Shown one piece after another: positions 34,819 to 43,858 of a stretch of DNA of 64,000 bases. The stretch's first letter is position 1. Each line of letters opens with the position of its first letter. The notes beneath the pieces were generated by a model. That model was not told where the DNA came from and did no database searches. It saw nothing but the letters and a program-made list of their open reading frames with translations. This DNA is from an uncultured bacterium (GTDB lineage Bacteria; Krumholzibacteriota; Krumholzibacteriia; LZORAL124-64-63): NCBI GenBank assembly GCA_937864225.1, contig CALMJK010000005.1, positions 248,001 to 312,000 on the forward strand, given 5' to 3'. The position numbers and the translations under genes were made by a program.

Positions 34819-35403
34819 TCAGAGCGACGCCCGGCCCAGGTGGAAAACCTGCAGGACGGCCGCAGCGGCCCGCGCGTCGTCCACGGCCCGGTGGAGCGTG
34901 CCCGCACGCTCGATCCCCATTTTCCCCAAGATGCCTTCCAGGGTCAGGCCGCTGGTGCGCTCGTGCCGCTCCGCCAGCCAGACTGTCGCGACCGCCCGCA
35001 GATCGAGCGCTCCGCCCGCGATGTGGGCTCCGTAGTCGATGCCCCAATCGGCGCATTCCCGCCTCAGCAGGGGGATGTCGTAGTAGGCCCCGAAAGCCGC
35101 GATGACGGCCCTGTTCCGGGGACCGAACCAGGCGAGGAAGCGTTGCGCCACCGTGGCGAAGTCGTCGCAATCAGCCACCATGGCGGGGGTGATGCCGGTC
35201 AGGTCGGTGATGAACGGCGGGATCGGATAATCGCGCGGCCGCACCATCTCGCTGAAGCGGTCGATGATCTCGAGGCTGCGCCGGTCCAGGCGCACGGCGC
35301 CGATCTCGATGATGTTGCTGCGCTCGATGGCGTTGTTCCCCTGGTCCTGCGCGGGGCACGTGGCCTCGAGGTCGATCACGACGATGTCGGTGCTGTAGCG
35401 CAT
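34819..35403 (-). CDS. DnaQ-like DEDDh 3'-5' exonuclease
   Basis: A 194-residue exonuclease-fold protein. ExoI motif VVIDLEATC (metal-binding Asp and Glu near residues 10-12), ExoII around AAFGAYYDIPLLRREC (about 102-117), and ExoIII HRAVDDARAAAAVLQ (about 171-185) give a DEDDh set. It resembles KapD/ERI-1-type stand-alone exonucleases, which trim RNA or DNA 3' ends, rather than a polymerase proofreading subunit. Two in-frame ATGs (35403 and 35421) exist and neither has a good ribosome-binding site; the shorter form fits relatives better. Confidence 0.85.
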   Translation of the reverse strand: MRYSTDIVVIDLEATCPAQDQGNNAIERSNIIEIGAVRLDRRSLEIIDRFSEMVRPRDYPIPPFITDLTGITPAMVADCDDFATVAQRFLAWFGPRNRAVIAAFGAYYDIPLLRRECADWGIDYGAHIAGGALDLRAVATVWLAERHERTSGLTLEGILGKMGIERAGTLHRAVDDARAAAAVLQVFHLGRASL

Positions 35404-35540
35404 GGGGCCGGAGCGTAGCATCCGCGACGGGGAGCGGCAAGGCCGCCCCGCGGCGGCAGCGCCGCTCGCGGCGCGGCGCTATACTGGGGACGTTGTCGGC
35501 GAGGGCGCAGCTCGCGGCGCCGACGGGGAAGGGACGGCGC

Positions 35541-35786
35541 ATGGATCCGCCTGGAAAGGATAGCCTGCCGGATTTCGGCGATGAGCTGAGGCAGCGGGCC
35601 GATCGCGTCGCGAGCCTGATTCTCTACGGCGACTACCCCGACGTGGACATCGAGATCGAGATCATCAACCTGAGGCGATGGTGCGCCGAGCGCCTGCCGG
35701 AGCGGCTCGATCTGTTCGAAATGGTCTATGTCAGCCGTTTCCGGCGGCTGCGCCAGCAGTGGGGACGCCGGGAGAGGACAGGTTGA
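35541..35786 (+). CDS. Small hypothetical protein
   Basis: An 81-residue soluble protein, rich in Arg, Glu and Leu, beginning MDPPGKDSLPDF and including LILYGDYPDVDIEIEIINL. A ribosome-binding site (GGGAAGGGA) precedes the ATG by about 8 bases. The mix of predicted helix with an acidic central strand looks protein-like rather than random GC-rich frame, but I recognise no family. It lies divergently from the exonuclease and has no other near neighbour on its strand. Confidence 0.6.
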   Translation: MDPPGKDSLPDFGDELRQRADRVASLILYGDYPDVDIEIEIINLRRWCAERLPERLDLFEMVYVSRFRRLRQQWGRRERTG

Positions 35787-35898
35787 GGTCCCGCGAACCG
35801 GGTCCCTCGGGTGCACGGCGGGTGGCCTCGGCCGGCGCGCAGACAGCGCCGCCCGCGGGTCCTGTCCACGGGCGGCGCGGCTGCCGATGAGCCGTGAC

Positions 35899-36681
35899 TC
35901 AGGCGCGTTCGATGGCGCCGGTGCGCAGGTTGATCCGGTAGGTCCAGCCGCCCTCGACCTCGATGACGGCCGTCTCGCCGCCGTCGAAGCGAACGGTGAC
36001 CATGACGGTGATCTGCGCCAGCAACTGGGTTTGCTCCGCGTCGCGGAACCGAGAGGCGGTCATCTGCCAGGTCATCAAGCCGTCGAAGGGCAGTTCGCCG
36101 CTCTCAACCGGCTTGAGATAGCGCATATTCTCGATTTCGGCGTGGCTCTCCAGGCGGAAGTGGCGCTGGTACTCGGTCATGAGGGCCGTGAAATCGCTGG
36201 AAAGCGTGTCGCTGCGGTCGCCGTTCATGACCAGCGTGTCGGCCAGCGCGTTCACGCCGTGCACCTGGAGCAGAGAGCGGTGCCCGAGCCGAGCCTGATA
36301 GCGCAGCGTCTGGATCTCCCCCTCGGCCTGCAGCGACATCTGAAGCCGGGTCGTTTCGAGCGGATCGTAGCCCCCGACCATGGTGTCGCCGGCGGCGTTG
36401 AAGAACATCAGGCTGTAGCGGTAGGTGATGCCGCCGATCGTCACTTCCTCAGTCTCGACGGCCTTGGTTCCGGACGTCGCCTCGTCCATGACGAGGGGCA
36501 GCGCGGCCAGCGTGCCGCCGTTGTCCGTCGCCAACGAGGCGGCGACCTGAGTCGCGATGTCGTCGGCCTCTTCCTGCGTGATCAAGTCCGGGGAGGTGCT
36601 TTCGTCGCTGCACCCCGCGGTCAGAAGGAGCAGGGACAGCGCGGCCAGCGACGACAGGCAGCGGCGCGTATGAGTCTTCAT
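35899..36681 (-). CDS. Hypothetical lipoprotein
   Basis: A 260-residue predicted lipoprotein (signal MKTHTRRCLSSLAALSLLLL, lipobox LTAGC with Cys near residue 24, followed by Ser-Asp). The mature protein is acidic and mostly beta-strand-like, ending in TVRFDGGETAVIEVEGGWTYRINLRTGAIERA. Ser-Asp after the lipidated Cys does not give a firm inner- versus outer-membrane sorting call outside Enterobacteria. No family recognised. The ATG at 36681 follows AAGGAGG. It appears to be a single-gene unit. Confidence 0.78.
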   Translation of the reverse strand: MKTHTRRCLSSLAALSLLLLTAGCSDESTSPDLITQEEADDIATQVAASLATDNGGTLAALPLVMDEATSGTKAVETEEVTIGGITYRYSLMFFNAAGDTMVGGYDPLETTRLQMSLQAEGEIQTLRYQARLGHRSLLQVHGVNALADTLVMNGDRSDTLSSDFTALMTEYQRHFRLESHAEIENMRYLKPVESGELPFDGLMTWQMTASRFRDAEQTQLLAQITVMVTVRFDGGETAVIEVEGGWTYRINLRTGAIERA

Positions 36682-37008
36682 GATCGCCTCCTTGGCCATT
36701 CGATTGTCATCCTCCGGCGAGGTCCGCGGCTACTATGGCAAGGAGCATTCCATGCGGGCGATCCGCTCGGGGCGGCCGGCAGGGCGCCGGCGCGGCGAAT
36801 GCTGGCCGGTCGTGTCGCGTGGCGAGAGGCCGCGGACGCCAGCGGTGACCCTGCAGGGACACTCCTTGCCCGCCCGTGTGCAGGAGCGGGCCGGGCCCCC
36901 TGCCGGCGGCGGGCGTCGCCACGGCCAAGCGCTGCTTGACCAGCGTCTGCGGCCGGGCGACCTTAGCGCTGGCCCCGATCCCTCCACCGGCCCTCGAGGT
37001 CCGCGCGC
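36682..37008. other. Intergenic region upstream of msbA-like gene
   Basis: This 327-base GC-rich stretch between two divergent genes shows no convincing reading frame, RNA gene or promoter hexamers. GAGGT about 8 bases before 37009 serves the next gene. I see nothing else in it. Confidence 0.5.
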
Positions 37009-38973
37009 ATGCACTCCTACCTGCGAATGCTGCGGTACGTCCGGCCGTACCTGGCCCACCTGGGGGCGTCGGTGCTGCTGATGGTCGTCTTTTCGGTCCT
37101 CAGCAGCTTCAGCATCTGGATGATTTCCCCCTTTCTGGCCACTCTTTTCCAGCCCGACCGGTCCGTCCAAGCGGCGGGCACGGTTTCCCAGGGCGTCCGG
37201 CCCGCCTTGAACATTCCCGGCCTGCCTGCTGAAGCCGCGCTGGCGGGCGCGCCGTCAGACAGCCTGAGCCCGCACGACCTCCCGGGCGGGACCTCAGATG
37301 ATGTGGCTGGCGAGCTGCGCCGACGGGTGAGCGGACTCGGCGGCCTGCGGGACCGCTTCAAGCAGCGCGTCGATGGCTTTCTGCTCCGGGGCTCCCGCTT
37401 GGCGTCGCTCTGGCGCATCGTGGTCGTGTTCTTCTTCCTCTGGCTGGTCAAGAACGTGGCCGCCTACGGGCAGGCCGTGCTGATGAACTACGTCGGTCTG
37501 CGCGTCGTGCGGGACCTGCGGGACGAGCTGTTCGAAAAGTTCATGAATCTGCCGCTCGCCTATTTTCACCGCCATCGCGCGGGCGAGCTGATCAGCCGCG
37601 CCAGCAACGACGTGCAGATCGCCAACAAGTGCGTCAACGTCAGCTTCACCAACCTCGTGCGCGACCCCATCTTCATCGTGATGTACCTGGGATTGGCGAT
37701 CGTCATCAGCTGGCGCCTGACGCTGATCGCTCTGGCTGTCCTGCCGGCGAGCGTCTTCGTCATCGTCAGGATCGGCCACCAGTTGCGCAAGTACAGCCAC
37801 CGCCAGCAGGAGAAGCTGGCCAACCTGACCGCCATCCTGCAGGAGACCGTTTCGGGCGTGCGCGTGGTCAAGGCCTTCGCCACGGACCAGCTCGAGACCG
37901 CGCGCTTTCGCGAGGAGTCGCGGCGGCTCTTCCGCGACATGTTCAAGATCGCCCGCATGCAGAGCCTTTCGTCGCCGCTGAGCGAACAGCTCTCGGTGCT
38001 GGTCGGCCTGTTCATTCTCTGGTACGGGGGCCGCCAGGTGTTGTCGGGGGCGCACGCGTTGCCTCCGGATCTCTTCATTCTCTTCCTGGTCTGCGTTTTC
38101 TCGCTGGTTCACCCGATCAAGGAGCTCAGCGGCGTCAACAACGGCGTGCAGGAGGGGATGGCCGCCGCCGAGCGCATTTTTGCCGTTCTTGACGCTCCTG
38201 GCGAGACGGCGGACGAGACCGGCGCCGTCGACCTCAGCGGGGTGAAGGGAGAGGTCGTTTTCGAGAACGTGACGTTCGCCTACGACGACGGCGAGGCGGT
38301 CCTGCGCGACGTGAGCCTGCGCGTCGCGCCCGGCGAGGCGGTCGCCCTGGTGGGGGCCAGCGGCGCCGGGAAATCGACCCTGGTCGATCTGATCCCGCGC
38401 TTCTTCGACCCGATCCGAGGCCGGGTGCTGATCGACGGGCAGGACGCTCGGCGCTTCACGCGACGCTCCCTGCGCCGGGCGATGGGCATCGTCACGCAGG
38501 AAGTGATCCTGTTCAACGCGACGGTGCGGGCGAACATCGCCTATGGGACCGACGAAGCCACCAGCGCGCTAATCGAAGCCGCGGCGCGCGCCGCCAACGC
38601 GCACGAGTTCATCCTGCAGATGCCCCAGGGCTATGACACCGTGATCGGCGATCGGGGCGCGAAACTCTCCGGAGGGCAGCGCCAGCGCCTGTCCATCGCG
38701 CGTGCGATCTTGCGCGACCCGCGCATCCTGATCTTGGACGAGGCCACGAGCGCCCTCGACACCGAAAGCGAGCTTCTCGTGCAGGACGCCATCGAACGTC
38801 TCGTGCGCAATCGCACGACGTTCGTGATCGCGCATCGGCTCTCGACCATCCAAAACGCCGACCGCATCTGCGTGCTGAAGGAAGGCCGCATCGTCCAGAC
38901 CGGCACGCACACCGAGCTGCTGGCCGAGGAGGGGCCCTACCGTGTCCTCCACGAGCTCCAATTTCGGAGCTGA
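37009..38973 (+). CDS. msbA: MsbA-type ABC exporter (lipid/LPS flippase candidate)
   Basis: A 654-residue half-size ABC exporter with a membrane domain (about residues 1-385) and an ATPase domain. Motifs are Walker A LVGASGAGKST (about 447-457), signature [16 protein letters not shown], Walker B ILILDEATSALD and the H-loop FVIAHRLST. A roughly 80-residue hydrophilic insert separates spans 1 and 2 (about 50-130), after which come LWLVKNVAAYGQAVLMNYVGLRVVRDLRDELFEKFMNLPLAYFHRHRAGELISR. The insert is typical of FCB-group MsbA proteins that flip lipid A core. The downstream GT4 gene overlaps by 32 bases. MsbA identity is inferred from the pattern and envelope context. Confidence 0.82.
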   Translation: MHSYLRMLRYVRPYLAHLGASVLLMVVFSVLSSFSIWMISPFLATLFQPDRSVQAAGTVSQGVRPALNIPGLPAEAALAGAPSDSLSPHDLPGGTSDDVAGELRRRVSGLGGLRDRFKQRVDGFLLRGSRLASLWRIVVVFFFLWLVKNVAAYGQAVLMNYVGLRVVRDLRDELFEKFMNLPLAYFHRHRAGELISRASNDVQIANKCVNVSFTNLVRDPIFIVMYLGLAIVISWRLTLIALAVLPASVFVIVRIGHQLRKYSHRQQEKLANLTAILQETVSGVRVVKAFATDQLETARFREESRRLFRDMFKIARMQSLSSPLSEQLSVLVGLFILWYGGRQVLSGAHALPPDLFILFLVCVFSLVHPIKELSGVNNGVQEGMAAAERIFAVLDAPGETADETGAVDLSGVKGEVVFENVTFAYDDGEAVLRDVSLRVAPGEAVALVGASGAGKSTLVDLIPRFFDPIRGRVLIDGQDARRFTRRSLRRAMGIVTQEVILFNATVRANIAYGTDEATSALIEAAARAANAHEFILQMPQGYDTVIGDRGAKLSGGQRQRLSIARAILRDPRILILDEATSALDTESELLVQDAIERLVRNRTTFVIAHRLSTIQNADRICVLKEGRIVQTGTHTELLAEEGPYRVLHELQFRS

Positions 38974-40159
38974 GCCGCGTCCGCTGCGCATCGCGATCAC
39001 CAACGGCAGCCGCAGCTGGGGCGGCACGGAACACTACGCCGTGCGACTGGCGGCCGGGCTGCGGGAGCGGGGGCACGACGTCCTGCTGCTGTGGGGCGAG
39101 GATTTGGTGGGGGAGCGGGCGGCCGCGGCCGCGGTGCCCAATCGGCGGCTGCGGTTGCGCGCCGACGGCGACATCGGGGGGATGCTGAAGTTGGCCGCGG
39201 CGCTGCGCCGTCATCGCAGCGACGCCGTCGTCCTGACCAAATGGCGCGAATACCTGCTGGGAGGGATCGCGGCGCGGCTGGCCGGAACACCGCTGGCGGT
39301 GGTGAGCCTGGGCCTGCGGGTCGCGCCGCGCGGCGACATCAAGCGCCGCCTGATCTTCGGCTTGGCGGACCGCGTGATCGTGAACGCGGAGGAGATCCGG
39401 GCTTCGCTGACGCTCAGCTCATGGATCGATCCGACGCGCGTGAGGGTCGTGCACAACGGCGTGGACCTGGCGCGGCTGCGGCCGGGCGGCGACCGCCACG
39501 CCTTCCGACACGCGCTGGGCGTGCCGGCGGCCGCCCCGCTCGTGCTCGCCGTCGGCAACCTGACGCCTCAGAAGGATCACGATCTGTTGGTGCGGGCGGC
39601 CGCCCGTGTCGTTGCGGCGCGACCGGGCGCGTGGTTCGTCGTCGCTGGCGAGGGTTTCCTGCGCACCTCGCTCGAAGAGCGCGTGCGCGAGTTGGGGCTC
39701 GCCGAGCGATTCCTGCTGCCCGGCTTCGTGCGCGACGTGCCCGCGGCGCTCGCCGCCGCGGACCTGTTCGTCCTTTCGAGCAGCAACGAGGGGATGCCGT
39801 GGGCGCTGCTCGAGGCCCTGGCCTGTGGGGCGCCGGTGGTGGCGACCGACGTTCCGGGCACGCGCGCCTGCGTGGAGGAAGGCGTGAACGGGTTCATCGT
39901 GCCGGCCGGCGACGAGGCGGCGCTGGCGACCGTGGTGATCCGCCTGCTCGACGATCCGGGATCGCGCGCGAGGATGGGCGCGCACTCGCGCGCGCTGGCG
40001 GAGGCACGGTTCGCAGAGGCGGGCATGATCGACGGCACGCTTGCGGCGCTGCGGGAGGCGCTGGAACATCCGCGGCGTGGGATGCGGGCGCCGGCTCGTT
40101 CCGCGCGGGCCGAGACGCGGCCCGCCGGTTCGTCCTCTGGGCGGCCAGACGGAGCTTGA
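38942..40159 (+). CDS. Family-4 glycosyltransferase
   Basis: A 405-residue GT-B fold glycosyltransferase. The N-terminal ITNGSRSWGGTEHYAVRLAAGLRERGHDV, VVHNGVDLARLRPG (about residues 174-187), VLAVGNLTPQKDHDLLVRA and the E-x7-E donor site SSNEGMPWALLEALACGAPVVATDVPG (about 280-306) are typical of GT4 enzymes that build LPS or cell-surface glycans. The GTG at 38942 has GAGGAGG upstream and overlaps the exporter gene by 32 bases, implying coupling. Sugar specificity is not determinable. The C-terminal 35 residues are Arg/Ala-rich. Confidence 0.88.
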   Translation: MSSTSSNFGAEPRPLRIAITNGSRSWGGTEHYAVRLAAGLRERGHDVLLLWGEDLVGERAAAAAVPNRRLRLRADGDIGGMLKLAAALRRHRSDAVVLTKWREYLLGGIAARLAGTPLAVVSLGLRVAPRGDIKRRLIFGLADRVIVNAEEIRASLTLSSWIDPTRVRVVHNGVDLARLRPGGDRHAFRHALGVPAAAPLVLAVGNLTPQKDHDLLVRAAARVVAARPGAWFVVAGEGFLRTSLEERVRELGLAERFLLPGFVRDVPAALAAADLFVLSSSNEGMPWALLEALACGAPVVATDVPGTRACVEEGVNGFIVPAGDEAALATVVIRLLDDPGSRARMGAHSRALAEARFAEAGMIDGTLAALREALEHPRRGMRAPARSARAETRPAGSSSGRPDGA

Positions 40160-40230
40160 TTGTCCGGCGGGCAGCGGCAATCATTGGCGCCGATCAAAAT
40201 CTGGTCCGGGGCGTGGCGAAAGGCGGATTC

Positions 40231-42129
40231 ATGAATACAAGCGTGCGCTCTGCGGGGTCGGCCGCATGGGCCGTGCTGCTGTTGGTCGCGGGGTCGGTCG
40301 CGGGACAAGTCACCTCCGAGGATTGCGCGACCTGTCACGTCGGCTCGGGCGGAGAACCCGCGGAGGTTTCCCAGGAAAGCCTGGCCGGCAGCGTGCACGA
40401 AGGTCTGGGTTGCCTCGATTGCCACGCGGACATCGCCGAGCTGCCCCACGCGGAGAAATTGGCTCCCGCCGAGTGCGGCACCTGCCACGCGGACGTCGCC
40501 GAGATCTACCAGCAACACGGACGAGGGAAAGTCGGTTCGTCCGCGCCGGTGCCCGGCTGCGCCGCTTGCCACGGAGCGCACCAGATTCTACCGGGCTCCG
40601 ATCGCCACTCGCTGGTCAGCCCGGTGAATCTCCCCGAGACGTGCGGCAAGTGCCACGAGGATTCGACGCTGATCGCGGACCTCAACATCAAGTTCAAGCA
40701 TCCCATCCGCGTGTACTCGAAGAGCGTGCATGGCCGGGCCATGGCGGGCGGCATCCATACCGCGGCCTCCTGCAACGACTGCCACTCCACCGACCGCAAC
40801 GCCCACCTGATCCTGCCGCCCGGCGACATCGCCTCGACGATCAATTTCTTCAACATCCCCAAGACTTGCGGGCGCTGTCACGCCGCCATCTCGCAGGATT
40901 ACGGCGAAGGGGTGCACGGCGAACTGGTCGCTCGCGGCGAAGTCGACGCTCCGATCTGCACGCACTGCCATGGCGAGCATGGGATCTTGCCCGTCTCCGA
41001 TCCGCGCTCGCCGGTCAGCCCGTACCGGTTGGCCGAGGCCACCTGCACGCCGTGCCATGAGTCGGCGTTCTTGAACGAGAAGTACGATCTGCCCACCGGG
41101 CGCCTGCAGTCGTTCAGGGATTCTTACCATGGTCTCAAGAGCCGCGCGGGAGACAAGCAGGTGGCCAACTGCGCGTCCTGCCACGGCGCGCACCGGATCC
41201 GGCCCTCGGCAGATCCCACGTCGTCCGTCAACGGCAAGAACCTGCAGACGACGTGCGGCGGATGCCATCCCGGCATCACGCCCAAGATCGCGGCGACGTC
41301 GATTCACAGCACGGCCACGGGACACCGGCGGGGCTGGCCCCACTTTTTCCAGGTCGCCTACATCATCCTGATCACCGTGGTGATCGGCGGCATGGTCGTG
41401 CACTGGCTGATCGATCTTTTCCGTCAGATCGTGAACGTGACCAGGGAGAAACAGCTGCGTCGCATGCAGCCGGATGAGGTCGCGCAGCACACGCTGTTAG
41501 CGCTGTCCTTCACCGTGCTGGTGATTTCGGGGTTCGCCTTGCGGTATTACGACGCGTGGTGGAGCAACCTGATCTTCGGCCGCGAGGGAGGATTCGCGAC
41601 GCGCGGCATCATCCACCGCGTGGCGGGCATCCTGATGCTAGTCGGAGCGATCTGGCACGTGATCTTCCTGCTCACGCCGCGAGGGAAGCAGTTCCTGCGC
41701 GACATGATGCCGGGGAAGCACGATTTCACCGAATTCTTCCAGATGATCCGCTACAACTTGGGCAAGAGCGACGATCATCCGCACTTCGGTCGTTTTTCCT
41801 ACGTGGAGAAGGCGGAATACTGGGCCCTGGTCTGGGGAACCGTGATTATGGGCTGGACCGGCCTGTTCCTGTGGGCCGACAATGTGATCGTGAGATTCTT
41901 CCCGAAGGGCCTGCTCGACGTGCTGCTGGTCATACACTATTACGAGGCCTGGCTCGCTTTTCTCGCAATCCTGATCTGGCACATGTACGCGACGGTCTTC
42001 AACCCGAAAGTCTATCCCATGAATCCGTCGTGGCTCACGGGACTGATGCCGGAGCGACAGCTCAAGAGCGAGCACCCCGGCGAGTGGGCGCAGATCACGG
42101 GGCAGAAGCCGGCTGACGGGAAGTCCTGA
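40231..42129 (+). CDS. 11-heme cytochrome c fused to cytochrome b-type membrane domain
   Basis: A 632-residue respiratory protein. The signal peptide ends near residue 30 (VAGSVAGQ). I count 11 CxxCH heme c motifs in the periplasmic domain (about 35-355), several in CxxCHxxH form. A membrane domain follows with about five spans (from about 372) and histidines suited to two hemes b (VVHWLIDLF, HRVAGILMLVGAIWHVIF, VIHYYEAWLAFLAILIWHMY), resembling FdhI/NrfH-adjacent cytochrome b subunits. The ATG at 40231 has a weak AAAGGCGG upstream. It could oxidise or reduce the quinone pool while exchanging electrons with periplasmic partners. Confidence 0.9.
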   Translation: MNTSVRSAGSAAWAVLLLVAGSVAGQVTSEDCATCHVGSGGEPAEVSQESLAGSVHEGLGCLDCHADIAELPHAEKLAPAECGTCHADVAEIYQQHGRGKVGSSAPVPGCAACHGAHQILPGSDRHSLVSPVNLPETCGKCHEDSTLIADLNIKFKHPIRVYSKSVHGRAMAGGIHTAASCNDCHSTDRNAHLILPPGDIASTINFFNIPKTCGRCHAAISQDYGEGVHGELVARGEVDAPICTHCHGEHGILPVSDPRSPVSPYRLAEATCTPCHESAFLNEKYDLPTGRLQSFRDSYHGLKSRAGDKQVANCASCHGAHRIRPSADPTSSVNGKNLQTTCGGCHPGITPKIAATSIHSTATGHRRGWPHFFQVAYIILITVVIGGMVVHWLIDLFRQIVNVTREKQLRRMQPDEVAQHTLLALSFTVLVISGFALRYYDAWWSNLIFGREGGFATRGIIHRVAGILMLVGAIWHVIFLLTPRGKQFLRDMMPGKHDFTEFFQMIRYNLGKSDDHPHFGRFSYVEKAEYWALVWGTVIMGWTGLFLWADNVIVRFFPKGLLDVLLVIHYYEAWLAFLAILIWHMYATVFNPKVYPMNPSWLTGLMPERQLKSEHPGEWAQITGQKPADGKS

Positions 42130-42178
42130 TATTCCCTGGGCCCTTCCGTTGACGGGCCGCGCCTAAAGGGGGGAAACC

Positions 42179-43039
42179 ATGCAGGACGGGCGCAGCGCCG
42201 ACGATCGGACCTTGCACGAGATCGTCCGCGACGGGTACGCGGAGATCGCGCGCGGCCGGCGCGATAGCTGCTGCGGCCCGGCCTCCTGCTGCGGAGCCGA
42301 CGACCCGGAACGCGCCGCGCAGCTCGCCGCCGCCATCGGCTACGGGGCCCGCGAGCTCGAAATGGCCCCGGACGGCGCCAACATGGGGCTTGCCTGCGGC
42401 AATCCCGTCGCGCTCGCCGCGCTGCGGCCGGGCGAGACAGTGTTGGACCTCGGCAGCGGCGGCGGTTTCGACTGCTTCGTGGCGAGCCTGCGCGTCGGCG
42501 CGGCCGGTCGCGTCATCGGCGTGGACATGACGCCGGAAATGGTCGCGAAGGCGCGGCGCAACGTCGCGGAGCACCGGGCGCGCAGCGGCCTGGACAACGT
42601 CGAGTTCCGCCTGGGCGAGATCGAACACCTGCCGGCGCCGGATGCCTGCGCCGACGTCGTCATCTCCAACTGCGTGCTCAATCTCTCGCCCGACAAACCG
42701 CAGGTGTGGCGCGAGATGGCGCGCGTCCTGCGTCCGGGCGGGCGCGTGGCCGTGTCGGACGTGGCCTTGTTGCGCCCGCTGCCCGAGGCGATTCGCGCCA
42801 GCATGGAGGCGCTGATCGGCTGCATCGCGGGCGCCGTGCTCGTCGAGGAGACCGCGCGCCTGGCGCGGGCCGCCGGGCTGGCGAACATCCGTCTCGAACC
42901 GCGACCGGCGTACGTCGAAGCCATGTCGCGGCGGGATGATCCGCTTTACGCGCAGATCGCGAGGGCGCTGCCGCCCGGCGCCTCGGCGGCCGATTTCATC
43001 ACCAGCCTGTCGGTCTCGGCCACGAAGCCGCCGAAGTAG
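42179..43039 (+). CDS. arsM: Arsenite methyltransferase ArsM-like protein
   Basis: A 286-residue SAM-dependent methyltransferase matching ArsM, which methylates As(III) in the cytoplasm. An N-terminal Cys-rich segment RDSCCGPASCCGADD (about residues 28-42) is followed by GANMGLACGNPVALA, the SAM site VLDLGSGGGFDCFVA (about 87-101), SNCVLNLSPDKPQVW (about 162-176) and a late ALIGCIAGA. Cys in ACGNP, SNC and IGC correspond to the arsenic-binding set. Some relatives act on other metalloids, and no ars operon lies nearby. AAAGGGGGG precedes the ATG. Confidence 0.88.
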   Translation: MQDGRSADDRTLHEIVRDGYAEIARGRRDSCCGPASCCGADDPERAAQLAAAIGYGARELEMAPDGANMGLACGNPVALAALRPGETVLDLGSGGGFDCFVASLRVGAAGRVIGVDMTPEMVAKARRNVAEHRARSGLDNVEFRLGEIEHLPAPDACADVVISNCVLNLSPDKPQVWREMARVLRPGGRVAVSDVALLRPLPEAIRASMEALIGCIAGAVLVEETARLARAAGLANIRLEPRPAYVEAMSRRDDPLYAQIARALPPGASAADFITSLSVSATKPPK

Positions 43040-43083
43040 GCTGATCCGGACCCGCCATGCCAACCCCGCGAGGAGAAGGCGCG

Positions 43084-43770
43084 ATGCCCGAGCACAAGGA
43101 GTCTCGCCGCCGCGCCACCTTCGTCTCGAGCGAGGCGGAAAAGCGGCTGCTGCTCTGGCTGGCGCCGCGGCTGCCGTCACGCCTGCTGCCCGACCACTTC
43201 ACGTTGATCGGGATTCTCGGGTCCTGCCTCGTCACCTTCGCCTACCTCATGTCGAATCAGAGCGCAGGCTGGCTGTGGTTCGCCAGCGCCGGCTTCATCG
43301 TGAACTGGTTCGGAGACAGCCTGGACGGCACCGTCGCGCGGGTGCGCCGGATCACGCGGCCGCGGTACGGGTTCTATCTGGACCATCTGGTGGACGCGTT
43401 CTCGACCCTGGCGATAGGGATCGGTCTGGGGCTCTCGCCGTACATGCTGCTTTCGGTCGGCCTGGCCGTGGTCGTGGCCTACCTTGTCCTCTCCATCAAC
43501 GTGTATCTCGAAAGCCAGGTCTTGGGCGACTTCCGTTTCGGCTACGGCGTCATGGGCCCGACCGAGACCCGTCTCTTCCTGATCTTGCTCAACACCGTGG
43601 CCGCGACGCTCGGGCCGCTGCCCTTCGCGGCGTTCGGAGTGGGGGCCACGGTGTTCGATCTGGCCGGGGTGGCCGCGGCGGCGGTCATGATGGGCATGCT
43701 GGCGCGGCGCGTGGCCAGGAATCTGCGCCACTTGGGGCGACTGGAGCCGCCGAACGTCAGGCGGGACTGA
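43084..43770 (+). CDS. CDP-alcohol phosphatidyltransferase family protein
   Basis: A 228-residue polytopic membrane enzyme with the CDP-alcohol phosphotransferase signature D-G-x2-A-R-x8-G-x3-D-x3-D at about residues 78-101 (DGTVARVRRITRPRYGFYLDHLVD) and about six spans. It transfers a phosphatidyl or phospho-alcohol group from a CDP-linked donor in phospholipid or related lipid synthesis. I chose the ATG at 43084 because GAGGAG sits before it; an ATG at 43057 lacks one. The product cannot be specified from sequence. Confidence 0.85.
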   Translation: MPEHKESRRRATFVSSEAEKRLLLWLAPRLPSRLLPDHFTLIGILGSCLVTFAYLMSNQSAGWLWFASAGFIVNWFGDSLDGTVARVRRITRPRYGFYLDHLVDAFSTLAIGIGLGLSPYMLLSVGLAVVVAYLVLSINVYLESQVLGDFRFGYGVMGPTETRLFLILLNTVAATLGPLPFAAFGVGATVFDLAGVAAAAVMMGMLARRVARNLRHLGRLEPPNVRRD

Positions 43771-43805
43771 GCTCCCGGCGCGGATCTCTGCCCTGGCCGA
43801 AATAG

Positions 43806-43833
43806 CGGAGGCCCGGCGCCCGCCGGGCCTCCG
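43806..43833. terminator. Bidirectional terminator between convergent genes
   Basis: A 12-bp perfect stem (CGGAGGCCCGGC / GCCGGGCCTCCG) with a 4-base loop sits between the phosphatidyltransferase gene and the convergent cytochrome operon, 35 and 25 bases from their stops. On the minus strand CTATTTCGG follows; on the plus strand there is no U-tract. Confidence 0.65.
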
Positions 43834-43858
43834 ACCGTTATCCAGATCCGCCGCCTTT

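Noticed and set aside
32290-35418. A 1042-residue plus-strand open frame opposite the transketolase-like and exonuclease genes
   Set aside because: Its composition is His/Arg/Asp-rich and it has no domain; both minus-strand genes have clear family motifs.
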